Source of the DNA: Nocardioides sp. Kera G14
Lineage (GTDB): Bacteria > Actinomycetota > Actinomycetes > Propionibacteriales > Nocardioidaceae
Assembly (NCBI RefSeq): GCF_020715565.1
Contig: NZ_CP085839.1
Location: forward strand, 1,054,001 to 1,118,000
Direction: 5' to 3'
Length of the DNA: 64,000 bases
The translations under genes were made by a program, and so were the position numbers. How positions within the stretch are numbered: position 1 is the first letter of the stretch; each line of letters opens with the position of its first letter. The notes under the pieces were generated by a model. That model did no database searches, was not told the DNA's origin, and worked only from the letters and a program-made list of their open reading frames with translations. Shown one piece after another: positions 18,477 through 26,572 of the stretch.

Positions 18477-20959
18477 GCCGCCCGCCCGGGAGCCTGGACG
18501 CGGGTGCGGTGGACGGCGGCCGTCGTGGCGCCGGCGAGCAGCGGGAGACCGACCAGCAGCACGCCCAGCAGTGGCCAAGGCACGACGAGGATCCAGCCGT
18601 CGGACCCCACGGACGTGAGCAGGTAGGCCGCCGCCATGCCGGGGGTGAAGCCGACCGCGATCCCGAGCACCGCGCCGACGAAGGCGATCACGGCCGCATG
18701 GGCGCCCGCCGCGATGCGACGGGTCCGTGGCCGCGCACCGACCGCGCTGAGCGTCGCCATGTCCAGTCGTGCGTCGTCCAGGGCGAGGCCCGTCGCGGAG
18801 AAGGTGCCCAGGAGAACGGTGAACGCCCCCAGGACCGTCAGGAGCAGCAGCACCAGCCAGTACGTCGACCGGTGCCGCGTCGTGACGGAGAGGTTCCATT
18901 CGCCCTGGTCGACGGTCGCCACCGCTCCGCGCACGGCGTCCTCCCCCCGAGACCCGAGCGCGTCGGCGGAACGGTCGGCGATGGCCGTGATCCACGGCTC
19001 AACGTCGTCGGTGTCCACCAGGCGAAGCTTGGCGGCCGTGGCGGGGGAGACGACGAGGCCCGCGAGAGTCGGCTGCACCGCGCCCTCGGGCAGCCGGCCG
19101 CGGAGTCGGAGGTCCGTGGCGACGGCCGGCACCTCGACCGGCGTGGGCTCGGTGTCGCCCGTGGTCGTGGACCAGTCCCGGACAGCGACAGCACCGCTCT
19201 CGTGGGCGCTGGAGTCCACCAGGCCCTTGCCCGAATCCAGTGCCGTGCGCGCGGCATCGTCGAGGGTGATCCCCCATCCGGCCAGCGTCGCGGAGTCGGC
19301 GATGGCGACGCTCGTGGGGGCCGACCACGACGACCAGTCGTCGGGTGCCACCTCGGGCGGTTCGACCTGCCAGTTCGCCAGCGTGTCGAGAGGCGTGAGG
19401 GTGATCCCCGTGCGCTCCTTGACCGCCGAGACGATAGCTGGCATCGCGTCGGCCTCCGCCGAGAGCGTCACCGTCCCCAGCGGGTAGGCGTACTGCCAGT
19501 CCCTGTCGGTCTGCTTGGCGTCGCTGCTGGAGCCGAGGCCGAGCGCGACCACAGCCGACACCGAGGCCATGACGGCCGCGATCGCCGGGGCGCTGCGGGT
19601 CCGGTGGCGGTCGGCGTCCCGGAGCGCGAGCCGGAGGGGGAGCGGCAGGCGCGGTGCGAGCTTCGCGATGGTCGCGATGAGCCACGGGGTCATGAGTACG
19701 GCACCGCACACGGAGACGATCGCCCACCACGCATTCGTGAAGTCCCCTCCGGCGTGCCCGAGGTTCCAGAGACTCCCGACCGTTCCGAGGGCCAGGACGA
19801 GGAGGCCGGCCAGCGGCCAGCCGAGCCACACCCTCGGCGTCGGCTGGCGTCCCGCCAGCGCGGTGACGACGTCTGCCTTCGAGGCGTGCCACGCGGGAAG
19901 GGCGACGGCCATCACCGCCGACAGCGTTCCGAGGAGGATCGCGGGCACGACGGCGACCCAGCCGATGTCGAACGGGCCGAGCCATGTGCCCCACCCCACC
20001 TCGTAGACGCGCAGGCTCAGCCACATGAACGGGACGGAGAGCAGCGCGCCCAGGACGGAGGCACCCAGGCCCAGGATCACGGCCTGGGAGAGGATGGCCC
20101 GGCGGATGTCTCGTGGGGAGCCGCCGGCGACGGCGACGAGGGCGAGGGTGCGTCGCTGACGGCGTACGCCGACGGCGAAGGCGGGCCCGGCCAGCAGTGT
20201 GATCTCGATGAGCAGGCAGACCACGAGGAGCGCGATCAGCTGGGTGTCCTCGCTGCTCATGCTGGACGACTCCGCGCTCAGCACCTGGGCCCGGGTGGTG
20301 ACCTCGAATCCGGCCTTCTCCAACGCGGACCGGTCGAACGGCCTCCCGGCGCGGCCCACGAGGAACGTCGAGGTGTCCGCCCCCTGCGCTGTGGCGTTGG
20401 GCGGGAGGATCACGCCGTCGCTGGTGACGTCCCCGCCCGCCTGCAGGAGATGGACGATGCCGACGACGGTGACCCGCTCGTCACCGAGCGTGGCGTGTGC
20501 GCCGATCCCCAGGCCGCGGCGCGCGAGGTCCGGGGTGACACCGACCTCGCCCCGCCGCGTCGGCGTGCGTCCGTCGGTCAGGTCGGAGAGGCCGGCCGCC
20601 AAGGGTGAGCTCCAGTCGGTGCCGAGAATGCTGACGCCGCGGCCGGTGGCGTCATAGGCCAACCATCCGCGGCTGCGGGTGACCTCGACGACCGGCTGGT
20701 CGGTGGCTCCCCGGAGCTTCGCCGCGGCTTCGCCCACGCTGGACGCGGGCTGGTCCGGTGCATCGACCCACCGTGCCTCGACCGCGGCCATGCCCATCTG
20801 GGCCGGCAGCGCCTCTCGCGCGTCGACCGACGAGGTCTCCAACAGCGTCGCGGCGCTGACACTGACCAGGATCGGCAGCCCGATGAGCAGGAGGACCAGG
20901 AGGGAGCGCCAGGGGTGGACGAGGATCTCGCGGCGGCCGAGCCGCAGTGCGGGACTCAT
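18473..20959 (-). CDS. ABC transporter permease, FtsX/MacB-type, two FtsX domains
   Basis: An 828-residue membrane protein. It has one N-terminal span (residues ~18-40), a large extracytoplasmic domain, a cluster of spans in the middle (from about 275), a second extracytoplasmic region, and three C-terminal spans. This is the duplicated FtsX layout of actinobacterial lipoprotein- or drug-related ABC permeases. The start overlaps the stop of the ATPase gene (ATGA), so PadR, ATPase and permease form one coupled operon. The substrate is unknown; PadR control suggests a stress or antibiotic response. Confidence 0.88.
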   Translation of the reverse strand: MSPALRLGRREILVHPWRSLLVLLLIGLPILVSVSAATLLETSSVDAREALPAQMGMAAVEARWVDAPDQPASSVGEAAAKLRGATDQPVVEVTRSRGWLAYDATGRGVSILGTDWSSPLAAGLSDLTDGRTPTRRGEVGVTPDLARRGLGIGAHATLGDERVTVVGIVHLLQAGGDVTSDGVILPPNATAQGADTSTFLVGRAGRPFDRSALEKAGFEVTTRAQVLSAESSSMSSEDTQLIALLVVCLLIEITLLAGPAFAVGVRRQRRTLALVAVAGGSPRDIRRAILSQAVILGLGASVLGALLSVPFMWLSLRVYEVGWGTWLGPFDIGWVAVVPAILLGTLSAVMAVALPAWHASKADVVTALAGRQPTPRVWLGWPLAGLLVLALGTVGSLWNLGHAGGDFTNAWWAIVSVCGAVLMTPWLIATIAKLAPRLPLPLRLALRDADRHRTRSAPAIAAVMASVSAVVALGLGSSSDAKQTDRDWQYAYPLGTVTLSAEADAMPAIVSAVKERTGITLTPLDTLANWQVEPPEVAPDDWSSWSAPTSVAIADSATLAGWGITLDDAARTALDSGKGLVDSSAHESGAVAVRDWSTTTGDTEPTPVEVPAVATDLRLRGRLPEGAVQPTLAGLVVSPATAAKLRLVDTDDVEPWITAIADRSADALGSRGEDAVRGAVATVDQGEWNLSVTTRHRSTYWLVLLLLTVLGAFTVLLGTFSATGLALDDARLDMATLSAVGARPRTRRIAAGAHAAVIAFVGAVLGIAVGFTPGMAAAYLLTSVGSDGWILVVPWPLLGVLLVGLPLLAGATTAAVHRTRVQAPGRAA

Positions 20960-21648
20960 ACCCGGCTTCCCTCGGTGCTGTCGACGATCCGGCCGTCGCG
21001 CAGGAAGACGATCCGGTCGGCCCAGGCGGCGTGGCGCGAGTCGTGCGTGACGAGGACGCCGGCGGCGCCGGCGTCGATCCGCTCGCGCAGTACCTTGAGC
21101 ACCTCTTCGCCGGTCCGCGAGTCGAGGGCGCCGGTCGGCTCGTCGGCCAGCAGCAGCCGCCGCGGACCGGCGAGCGCGCGGGCGATGGCGACGCGCTGCC
21201 GCTGGCCGCCGGAGAGCTGGTCGGGGAAGCGGCGCTCGGAGTCGGGGAGTCCCACATCGGCGAGGGCGTCGCGTCCGATCCTGTCCGCCTCACGGGAGGC
21301 GACCCCGTCGAGCTCCAGGGGGAGGGTGACGTTCTCCAGCGCGGTGAGCGTGGGGATGAGGTTGAGCTCCTGGAAGACGTAGCCGACCGACGTCCGTCGG
21401 GTGCGCGCCAGCTCGGTCGCCGTGGCACCTCGCAGCGAACGGCCCTCGATCCGGACGTCGCCGGCGTCGAAGGGCTCCAGGCCGCCCGCGATCTGGAGGA
21501 GCGTCGACTTGCCGGCGCCCGAGGGGCCCATGATCGCGACCAGCTCGCCCGCGGCGACGTCGAGCGAGATGTCGTCGAGGGCCACCACGGTGGAGTCGCC
21601 GTCCCGATAGGAGCGCGAGACGTGCTGGAGGGAGAGGATCACGGTCAT
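20956..21648 (-). CDS. ABC transporter ATP-binding protein, LolD/MacB type
   Basis: A 230-residue ATPase with Walker A GPSGAGKST, signature LSGGQRQRVAIARAL, Walker B LLLADEPTGALD and H-loop VTHDSRHA. It powers the FtsX-type permease encoded next. Both ends overlap their neighbours by 4 bp. Confidence 0.95.
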   Translation of the reverse strand: MTVILSLQHVSRSYRDGDSTVVALDDISLDVAAGELVAIMGPSGAGKSTLLQIAGGLEPFDAGDVRIEGRSLRGATATELARTRRTSVGYVFQELNLIPTLTALENVTLPLELDGVASREADRIGRDALADVGLPDSERRFPDQLSGGQRQRVAIARALAGPRRLLLADEPTGALDSRTGEEVLKVLRERIDAGAAGVLVTHDSRHAAWADRIVFLRDGRIVDSTEGSRV

Positions 21649-22175
21649 CGGGCAGACTCCTTGTTCATGGCCAGTCGGCCCTCGATGTGGTCGAGCCAGC
21701 GCACCAGCGCCTCGGCGTCGAAGATTCGCCGCTCAAGCACGAGCTCAGCAGCCAGCGTCGAGTCGTTCCCGGCACGCTTGGCGCGGGTCAGCTCCTGCAG
21801 GTGCGCCATGGCCGCCGCGCGCTGCCGCTGCACGAGATCCCGGACGTCGACCCCCGGCACCGTGACGGCGAGGGCGAGCTTGATGGTCAGCTCGTCGCGG
21901 GGGTCGGGCGTGGTCGGCAGCGCGGTGTCCCACCATTGGGCAACCTCGGCCTGTCCCGCGTCGGTCAGGGAGTAGGGGATCGTCTTGGGGTCACCCGCGC
22001 CGTCCACGCCGTGCCTGACCAGGCCGTCGCGCTCGAGGCGTTGCAGGGTCGAGTAGACCTGCCCGATGTTGAGCGGCCACGTGTCCCCGGTTCGCGACTC
22101 GAACTCGGTGCGGAGCTGGGCGCCGTACATCGGCTGCTCCGAGAGGAGGGCCAGCAGCCCGTTACGCACGCTCAC
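21645..22175 (-). CDS. PadR-family transcriptional regulator
   Basis: A 176-residue regulator with the N-terminal PadR winged helix (SVRNGLLALLSEQPMYGAQL; IGQVYSTLQRLERDGLV) and a C-terminal helical dimerisation part (Vir_C type). The GTG chosen gives the standard MSVRNGLLALL start; an ATG five codons upstream (22190) lies inside the operator. It is the first gene of the ABC operon and is divergent from the FUSC gene, so it probably represses its own operon. Confidence 0.9.
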   Translation of the reverse strand: MSVRNGLLALLSEQPMYGAQLRTEFESRTGDTWPLNIGQVYSTLQRLERDGLVRHGVDGAGDPKTIPYSLTDAGQAEVAQWWDTALPTTPDPRDELTIKLALAVTVPGVDVRDLVQRQRAAAMAHLQELTRAKRAGNDSTLAAELVLERRIFDAEALVRWLDHIEGRLAMNKESAR

Positions 22176-22201
22176 ATACTCAGTATGCATACTGAGTATG
22201 T
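22174..22201. promoter_or_regulatory. 28-bp perfect palindrome, probable PadR operator
   Basis: An uninterrupted 14+14-bp inverted repeat centred on ATGCAT (22185-22190), with half-sites reading ACATACTCAGTATG. It touches the GTG start of padR. PadR proteins bind long AT-rich palindromes of this kind, usually at their own promoters. It lies 86 bp upstream of the divergent FUSC gene and could affect both. Confidence 0.8.
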
Positions 22202-22287
22202 ACGGTGCAACCAAGGTTAGTCTCCGGGCGCGTCGGTCCGGCCGCGATCGTCGGCGCCCTCCCCGTGGCCCGGCAGACTGGGAAGCG

Positions 22288-23601
22288 ATGAGAACTCTCT
22301 TCGACTGGCGCACCGCGACGGTGACCATGGCCGCCGTGCTGGCCTCGTGGCTGTCGGCGTGGGCCATCGCGAACGCCGCCGGGCTGCGCAGCGACGTGAT
22401 CATCCTCGGCACGGTGGTCGCGGCGACCTCGGCGCGGGTCAACGCGCGCACCCGCACGACGCCGCGAGGACGGGCGATCCGGCTGGCCACGATCGCCGTG
22501 GTCGCTGTCGTGGCGACCGAGGTCGGTCACCTGTTCCTCGACCATCCGTGGTGGGCCGGTGTCGCCCTGACCGCCGCGCTCGCGTTGACCATCTGGATGC
22601 GACGGTTCGGCTCGGTCGCCCGCACGCTCGGCTCCTTCATCAGCCTGCCGTTCATCACCGTCCTCGTCGCGCCGGTCATGCCCATGTCCGGCCATGCCCA
22701 CACGCTCTGGCCGGCAGCGATCGCCGCCGTCGCGCTCGCTTGGGTGACGCTGGTCCAGTGGGTCGCCGACCGTGTGGGCTTCGCGCCGCTTCCGCCCGCC
22801 GTTCCCGTGACGGGCCCGGCGCCGCGTCCGGCGACGGGGTTGCGCCCGTCGACCAAGCTCGCGATCCAGATGGGCGTCGCCGTCGGTGTCGCGGTCGTTC
22901 TCGGCCGGTGGTGGTTCCCCGAGCACTGGGTCTGGGCCGTCCTGTCGGCGTACGTCGTCGGCGCGGGCAACCGCGGGCGGGGCGATGTCCTGCTCAAGGG
23001 TGTCCAGCGTCTCGGCGGGGCTCTCGTCGGGACGGTGGTCGCGACAGGGATCACCGAGGTGGTCGGGCCGGGGGAGCGCTGGGCGATCGGACTGCTCTTC
23101 GTGGTGCTGGCCTTCTCGCTGGCCTTCCGCGAGCGCGGTTATCCGATCTGGGCCGCCGGCGTCACCGCGATGACCGCCCTCCTGCACGGCTATTACGGCC
23201 AGGGCGGCATCGATCTGCTCGGCGAGCGCATCGTGGAGATCGTGCTCGGCTCCGCGGTCGCGGTGGCCGCCGCGTGGTTCGTGCTGCCGATCCGCACCCG
23301 TGATGTCTGGCGTCGCCGACACGGGGACGCGCGGCTCGCCGCAGCGGCCTGGCGCGACACGTTGCACGACCCGCAGGCGACCGACGCTGACGTCACCGAG
23401 GCTCGTCGCACTTTCGAGCGTGCCCTGACCGAGGTCGGCCTCGTCGAGCCCACCTGGCGCTCGCACCACAGGTGGGTCCATCGGGGGCGGCCGTTGCCCG
23501 ACGGGATGGAGCATCCCGTCGAGCAGATCGCCGCGCTCCACGCCGTACACGCACGCCTCCTGGCCGCCTCCCAGCGGCGGCTGGAACGTCACAACCCCTA
23601 G
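22288..23601 (+). CDS. FUSC-family membrane protein
   Basis: A 437-residue protein with two blocks of hydrophobic segments, residues ~10-150 and ~200-330, the second containing the FUSC-type region TKLAIQMGVAVGVAVVLGRWW followed by AYVVGAGNRGRGDVLLKGVQRLGG. A C-terminal helical cytoplasmic part follows. Related proteins (AaeB-like) export aromatic acids, but the substrate here is unknown. The ATG has a purine-rich GGGAAG just upstream. The stop is 2 bp from the mutase operator. Confidence 0.8.
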   Translation: MRTLFDWRTATVTMAAVLASWLSAWAIANAAGLRSDVIILGTVVAATSARVNARTRTTPRGRAIRLATIAVVAVVATEVGHLFLDHPWWAGVALTAALALTIWMRRFGSVARTLGSFISLPFITVLVAPVMPMSGHAHTLWPAAIAAVALAWVTLVQWVADRVGFAPLPPAVPVTGPAPRPATGLRPSTKLAIQMGVAVGVAVVLGRWWFPEHWVWAVLSAYVVGAGNRGRGDVLLKGVQRLGGALVGTVVATGITEVVGPGERWAIGLLFVVLAFSLAFRERGYPIWAAGVTAMTALLHGYYGQGGIDLLGERIVEIVLGSAVAVAAAWFVLPIRTRDVWRRRHGDARLAAAAWRDTLHDPQATDADVTEARRTFERALTEVGLVEPTWRSHHRWVHRGRPLPDGMEHPVEQIAALHAVHARLLAASQRRLERHNP

Positions 23602-23603
23602 GG

Positions 23604-23619
23604 GTTACCGGTCGGTAAC
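23604..23619. promoter_or_regulatory. EMC-regulon operator upstream of ethylmalonyl-CoA mutase
   Basis: GTTACCGGTCGGTAAC, with perfect 7-bp arms around 2 bp. It is one of five copies of GTTACY-N4-RGTAAC in the window, all before genes of the same pathway. A -10-like TAAGGT lies at 23629-23634, so the palindrome covers the -35 region. The start codon follows 22 bp after the site. Confidence 0.75.
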
Positions 23620-23641
23620 AAGCCGCGTTAAGGTGGCCCCT

Positions 23642-25639
23642 ATGGCTGAGAAGGATCGTCCCTGGGTGATGCGTACGTACGCCGGCCACTCGACGGCTGA
23701 GGCGTCCAACGCGTTGTATCGCACCAACCTCGCGAAGGGTCAGACCGGTCTCTCGGTCGCCTTCGACCTGCCCACCCAGACGGGCTACGACCCCGACAGC
23801 CCGCTGTCGAAGGGCGAGGTCGGCAAGGTCGGCGTGCCGGTGCAGCACCTCGGCGAGATGCGGAAGCTCTTCGACCAGATCCCGCTCACCGAGATGAACA
23901 CCTCGATGACGATCAACGCCACCGCCATGTGGCTGCTGGCGATGTACCAGGTCGTTGCGGAGGAGCAGAACCCCGACCTCGACCCCGAAGAGGTCGCCGG
24001 GAAGCTTGCAGGCACGACCCAGAACGACATCATCAAGGAGTACCTCTCCCGCGGGACCTACGTCTTCCCGCCGGAGCACTCGCTGCGCCTGATCAGCGAC
24101 ATGATCGCCTACACGGTCAACCACATCCCGAAGTGGAACCCGATCAACATCTGCAGCTACCACCTGCAGGAGGCCGGCGCGACGCCGGTTCAGGAGATCG
24201 CCTACGCGATGTGCACCGCGATCGCCGTCCTGGACGCCGTCAAGGCGTCGGGCCAGGTGTCCGACGCGGACTTCGAGAAGACCGTCGGCCGGATCTCCTT
24301 CTTCGTCAACGCCGGTGTCCGCTTCGTCGAGGAGATGTGCAAGATGCGCGCCTTCGTCGAGCTCTGGGACGAGATCACCCGTGAGCGCTACGGCGTCCAG
24401 GACGAGAAGATGCGCCGCTTCCGCTACGGCGTCCAGGTGAACAGCCTCGGCCTGACCGAGCCGCAGCCGGAGAACAACGTCCAGCGGATCGTGCTCGAGA
24501 TGCTCGCCGTCACGCTCTCCAAGAAGGCCCGCGCCCGGGCGGTCCAACTGCCCGCGTGGAACGAGGCCCTCGGTCTCCCGCGACCGTGGGACCAGCAGTG
24601 GTCGCTGCGCCTACAGCAGGTGCTCGCCTTCGAGTCGGACCTGCTGGAGTACGGCGACATCTTCGACGGTTCGACCGTCGTCGAGGCGAAGGTGCAGGAG
24701 CTGATCGAGGGCGCGAAGGCCGAGATCGACCGCGTCCAGGCTATGGGTGGCGCGATCGCCGCTGTCGACTCGGGCTACATGAAGTCCGAGCTCGTCTCCT
24801 CCCACGCCCAGCGCCGCGCCCGGATCGAGTCGGGTGAGGAGATCGTCGTCGGCATCAACAAGTTCACGACGACCGAGCCGTCGCCACTGACCGCCAACCT
24901 CGACGAGGCCATCATGACGGCCGACCCGCGCGCCGAGCAGGCTGCGATCGACTCGCTCAACGCCTGGAAGGACCAGCGCAACCAGGCCGAGGTCGACGAG
25001 GCCCTCGCGGCGCTGGCCGCGGCCGCCAAGACGGACGAGAACCTCATGCCCTTCACCCTCGCTGCTGCCCGTGCGGGCGCCACGACGGGGGAGTGGGCCG
25101 GCACCCTGCGTGAGGTCTTCGGGGAGTTCCGCGCTCCGACCGGTGTCTCCGGCGCGGTCGGCGTCGCCGAGGCGGGCGAGGACCTGACGAAGGTTCGGGA
25201 GCGGGTCAGGGCGACCGGCGAGGAGCTGGGCGGTCGCCTGCGGGTGCTCGTCGGCAAGCCCGGACTCGACGGCCACTCGAACGGGGCGGAGCAGGTCGCC
25301 GTACGGGCGCGCGATGCCGGTTTCGAGGTGATCTACCAAGGGATTCGACTGACTCCGGAGCAGATCGTCTCCGCTGCCGTCGCGGAGGACGTCCACCTGG
25401 TCGGCCTCTCGATCCTGTCCGGCTCCCACATGGAGCTGGTGCCGGACGTCCTGGATCAGATGAAGGCCGCCGGCATCGACGACATCCCCGTCATCGTCGG
25501 CGGGATCATCCCCGAGTCCGACGCGGCCAAGCTCAAGGAGCTCGGCGTCGCGGCGGTCTACACGCCCAAGGACTTCGGCCTCACCGAGATCATGGACGGC
25601 TTCGTCGACGTGATCCGACAGGCGAACAACCTCGCCTGA
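23642..25639 (+). CDS. meaA: Ethylmalonyl-CoA mutase, B12-dependent (MeaA-type)
   Basis: Rearranges ethylmalonyl-CoA to methylsuccinyl-CoA in the ethylmalonyl-CoA pathway. The single-chain 665-residue protein has an acyl-CoA mutase barrel (from TGLSVAFDLPTQTGYDPDS) and a C-terminal B12 domain with the axial histidine H545 in GLDGHSNG, followed by SGSH and VGGIIP. The opening (DRPWVMRTYAGHSTAEASN) is typical of MeaA. A GTG three codons upstream is possible, but the ATG fits a leaderless start 7 nt after TAAGGT. Its AdoCbl supply (PduO type) and its chaperone GTPase (MeaB) are both encoded in this window. Ordinary methylmalonyl-CoA mutase is a less likely alternative. Confidence 0.88.
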   Translation: MAEKDRPWVMRTYAGHSTAEASNALYRTNLAKGQTGLSVAFDLPTQTGYDPDSPLSKGEVGKVGVPVQHLGEMRKLFDQIPLTEMNTSMTINATAMWLLAMYQVVAEEQNPDLDPEEVAGKLAGTTQNDIIKEYLSRGTYVFPPEHSLRLISDMIAYTVNHIPKWNPINICSYHLQEAGATPVQEIAYAMCTAIAVLDAVKASGQVSDADFEKTVGRISFFVNAGVRFVEEMCKMRAFVELWDEITRERYGVQDEKMRRFRYGVQVNSLGLTEPQPENNVQRIVLEMLAVTLSKKARARAVQLPAWNEALGLPRPWDQQWSLRLQQVLAFESDLLEYGDIFDGSTVVEAKVQELIEGAKAEIDRVQAMGGAIAAVDSGYMKSELVSSHAQRRARIESGEEIVVGINKFTTTEPSPLTANLDEAIMTADPRAEQAAIDSLNAWKDQRNQAEVDEALAALAAAAKTDENLMPFTLAAARAGATTGEWAGTLREVFGEFRAPTGVSGAVGVAEAGEDLTKVRERVRATGEELGGRLRVLVGKPGLDGHSNGAEQVAVRARDAGFEVIYQGIRLTPEQIVSAAVAEDVHLVGLSILSGSHMELVPDVLDQMKAAGIDDIPVIVGGIIPESDAAKLKELGVAAVYTPKDFGLTEIMDGFVDVIRQANNLA

Positions 25640-25640
25640 G

Positions 25641-25662
25641 GCAGGTAAGGCTGTGCTAACTT
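25641..25662 (+). promoter_or_regulatory. Iron-box-like sequence overlapping a -10 element before the Cys-rich/ferritin pair
   Basis: Bases 25641-25659 (GCAGGTAAGGCTGTGCTAA) match 13 of 19 positions of the DtxR/IdeR consensus TTAGGTTAGGCTAACCTAA. TAACTT at 25657-25662 is followed by 6 nt and the ATG, a leaderless promoter layout. A ferritin gene downstream makes iron control plausible, but the match is imperfect. Confidence 0.45.
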
Positions 25663-25668
25663 CCTCTC

Positions 25669-25854
25669 ATGGGGAAGAAGGCCAAGCTCCCGAAGACGGA
25701 GTGCTGCGTGTCCAAGAGCAAGTGCGGGCGCTGCCCGCTGCGCATGCTCAAGGACGGCGACCTTCCCAAGGGCCTGACGGTGAAGCGGCGCAAGCTCGTC
25801 AACGCCAAGGACGGCTCGCCGGTCACCAAGAAGCAGCTCAAGAAGGTCGCGTAG
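25669..25854 (+). CDS. Small basic four-cysteine protein upstream of ferritin
   Basis: A 61-residue lysine-rich protein with a cysteine cluster C12, C13, C19, C22 in ECCVSKSKCGRCP, suitable for zinc or an iron-sulfur site, followed by a basic tail (VKRRKLVNAKDG, KKQLKKVA). I do not recognise a named family. It lies 10 bp before the ferritin gene on the same strand, under a common promoter with an iron-box-like site, so a role in metal handling is possible. Confidence 0.75.
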   Translation: MGKKAKLPKTECCVSKSKCGRCPLRMLKDGDLPKGLTVKRRKLVNAKDGSPVTKKQLKKVA

Positions 25855-25864
25855 GGTCCTCCTC

Positions 25865-26389
25865 GTGGTCGCCGAACGCTTCGTCCAGCAGCTCAACGTC
25901 CAGATCGCGAACGAGCTCTTCTCGCACAACCAGTACCTCGCCTGTGCCGTCTACTACGACGCGCTGACGATGCCGCAGATGGCCGCGTTCTTCTACGCGC
26001 AGGCCGCCGAGGAACGCGACCATGCGCTGATGATGGTGCAGTACCTCATCGACACCGACTCTCCCGTCGAGATCGGTGCGCTTCCGGCCGTCGTCTCGAC
26101 GTTCAACGACGTCGTCGAGCCGGTCGCGCTGGCGCTGGACGCGGAGAAGAGGGTCACCGCCGAGATCAATGACCTCTACCGGATCGCGCGCGAGGAGATC
26201 GACTTCGCCTCCGAGCAGTTCATGGGTTGGTTCATCAAGGAGCAGGTCGAGGAGGTCGCGACCATGTCCGACCTGCTCGCCGTCGTCACCCGCAACCAGG
26301 GCGATGTCGAGCAGATCGAGGAGTACGTCGCCCGCGAGGCCGGCGATGAGGGCACCGACCCCACCGCGCCGAAGATCGCCGGCGCCTGA
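25865..26389 (+). CDS. Ferritin (non-haem, FtnA-like)
   Basis: An iron-storage four-helix protein of 174 residues. Ferroxidase ligands E17, E50 and H53 fall at the same numbers as in E. coli FtnA, and a later glutamate set is present (EEIDFASEQFMGWFIKEQVEE). It stores iron as ferric mineral in a 24-mer. The start is GTG, 10 bp after the small Cys-rich gene; the two are probably one operon. Confidence 0.93.
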   Translation: MVAERFVQQLNVQIANELFSHNQYLACAVYYDALTMPQMAAFFYAQAAEERDHALMMVQYLIDTDSPVEIGALPAVVSTFNDVVEPVALALDAEKRVTAEINDLYRIAREEIDFASEQFMGWFIKEQVEEVATMSDLLAVVTRNQGDVEQIEEYVAREAGDEGTDPTAPKIAGA

Positions 26390-26572
26390 GGCGGTAATGC
26401 GGATTGGCGGCACCGGGTGTCTTAACCTAGGCGGCCGCCCGCCGATCCTCCGGGCGAACATTCGTCTGTCCCGGAGCCCGTCATCACCGTTTCAAGCCCC
26501 TGGCGCTGCCTGCGCCGTCGCGACTTCGCGCTCTGGTCGACCGCCCACCTCGTCTCCGGCATCGGGACGTGG

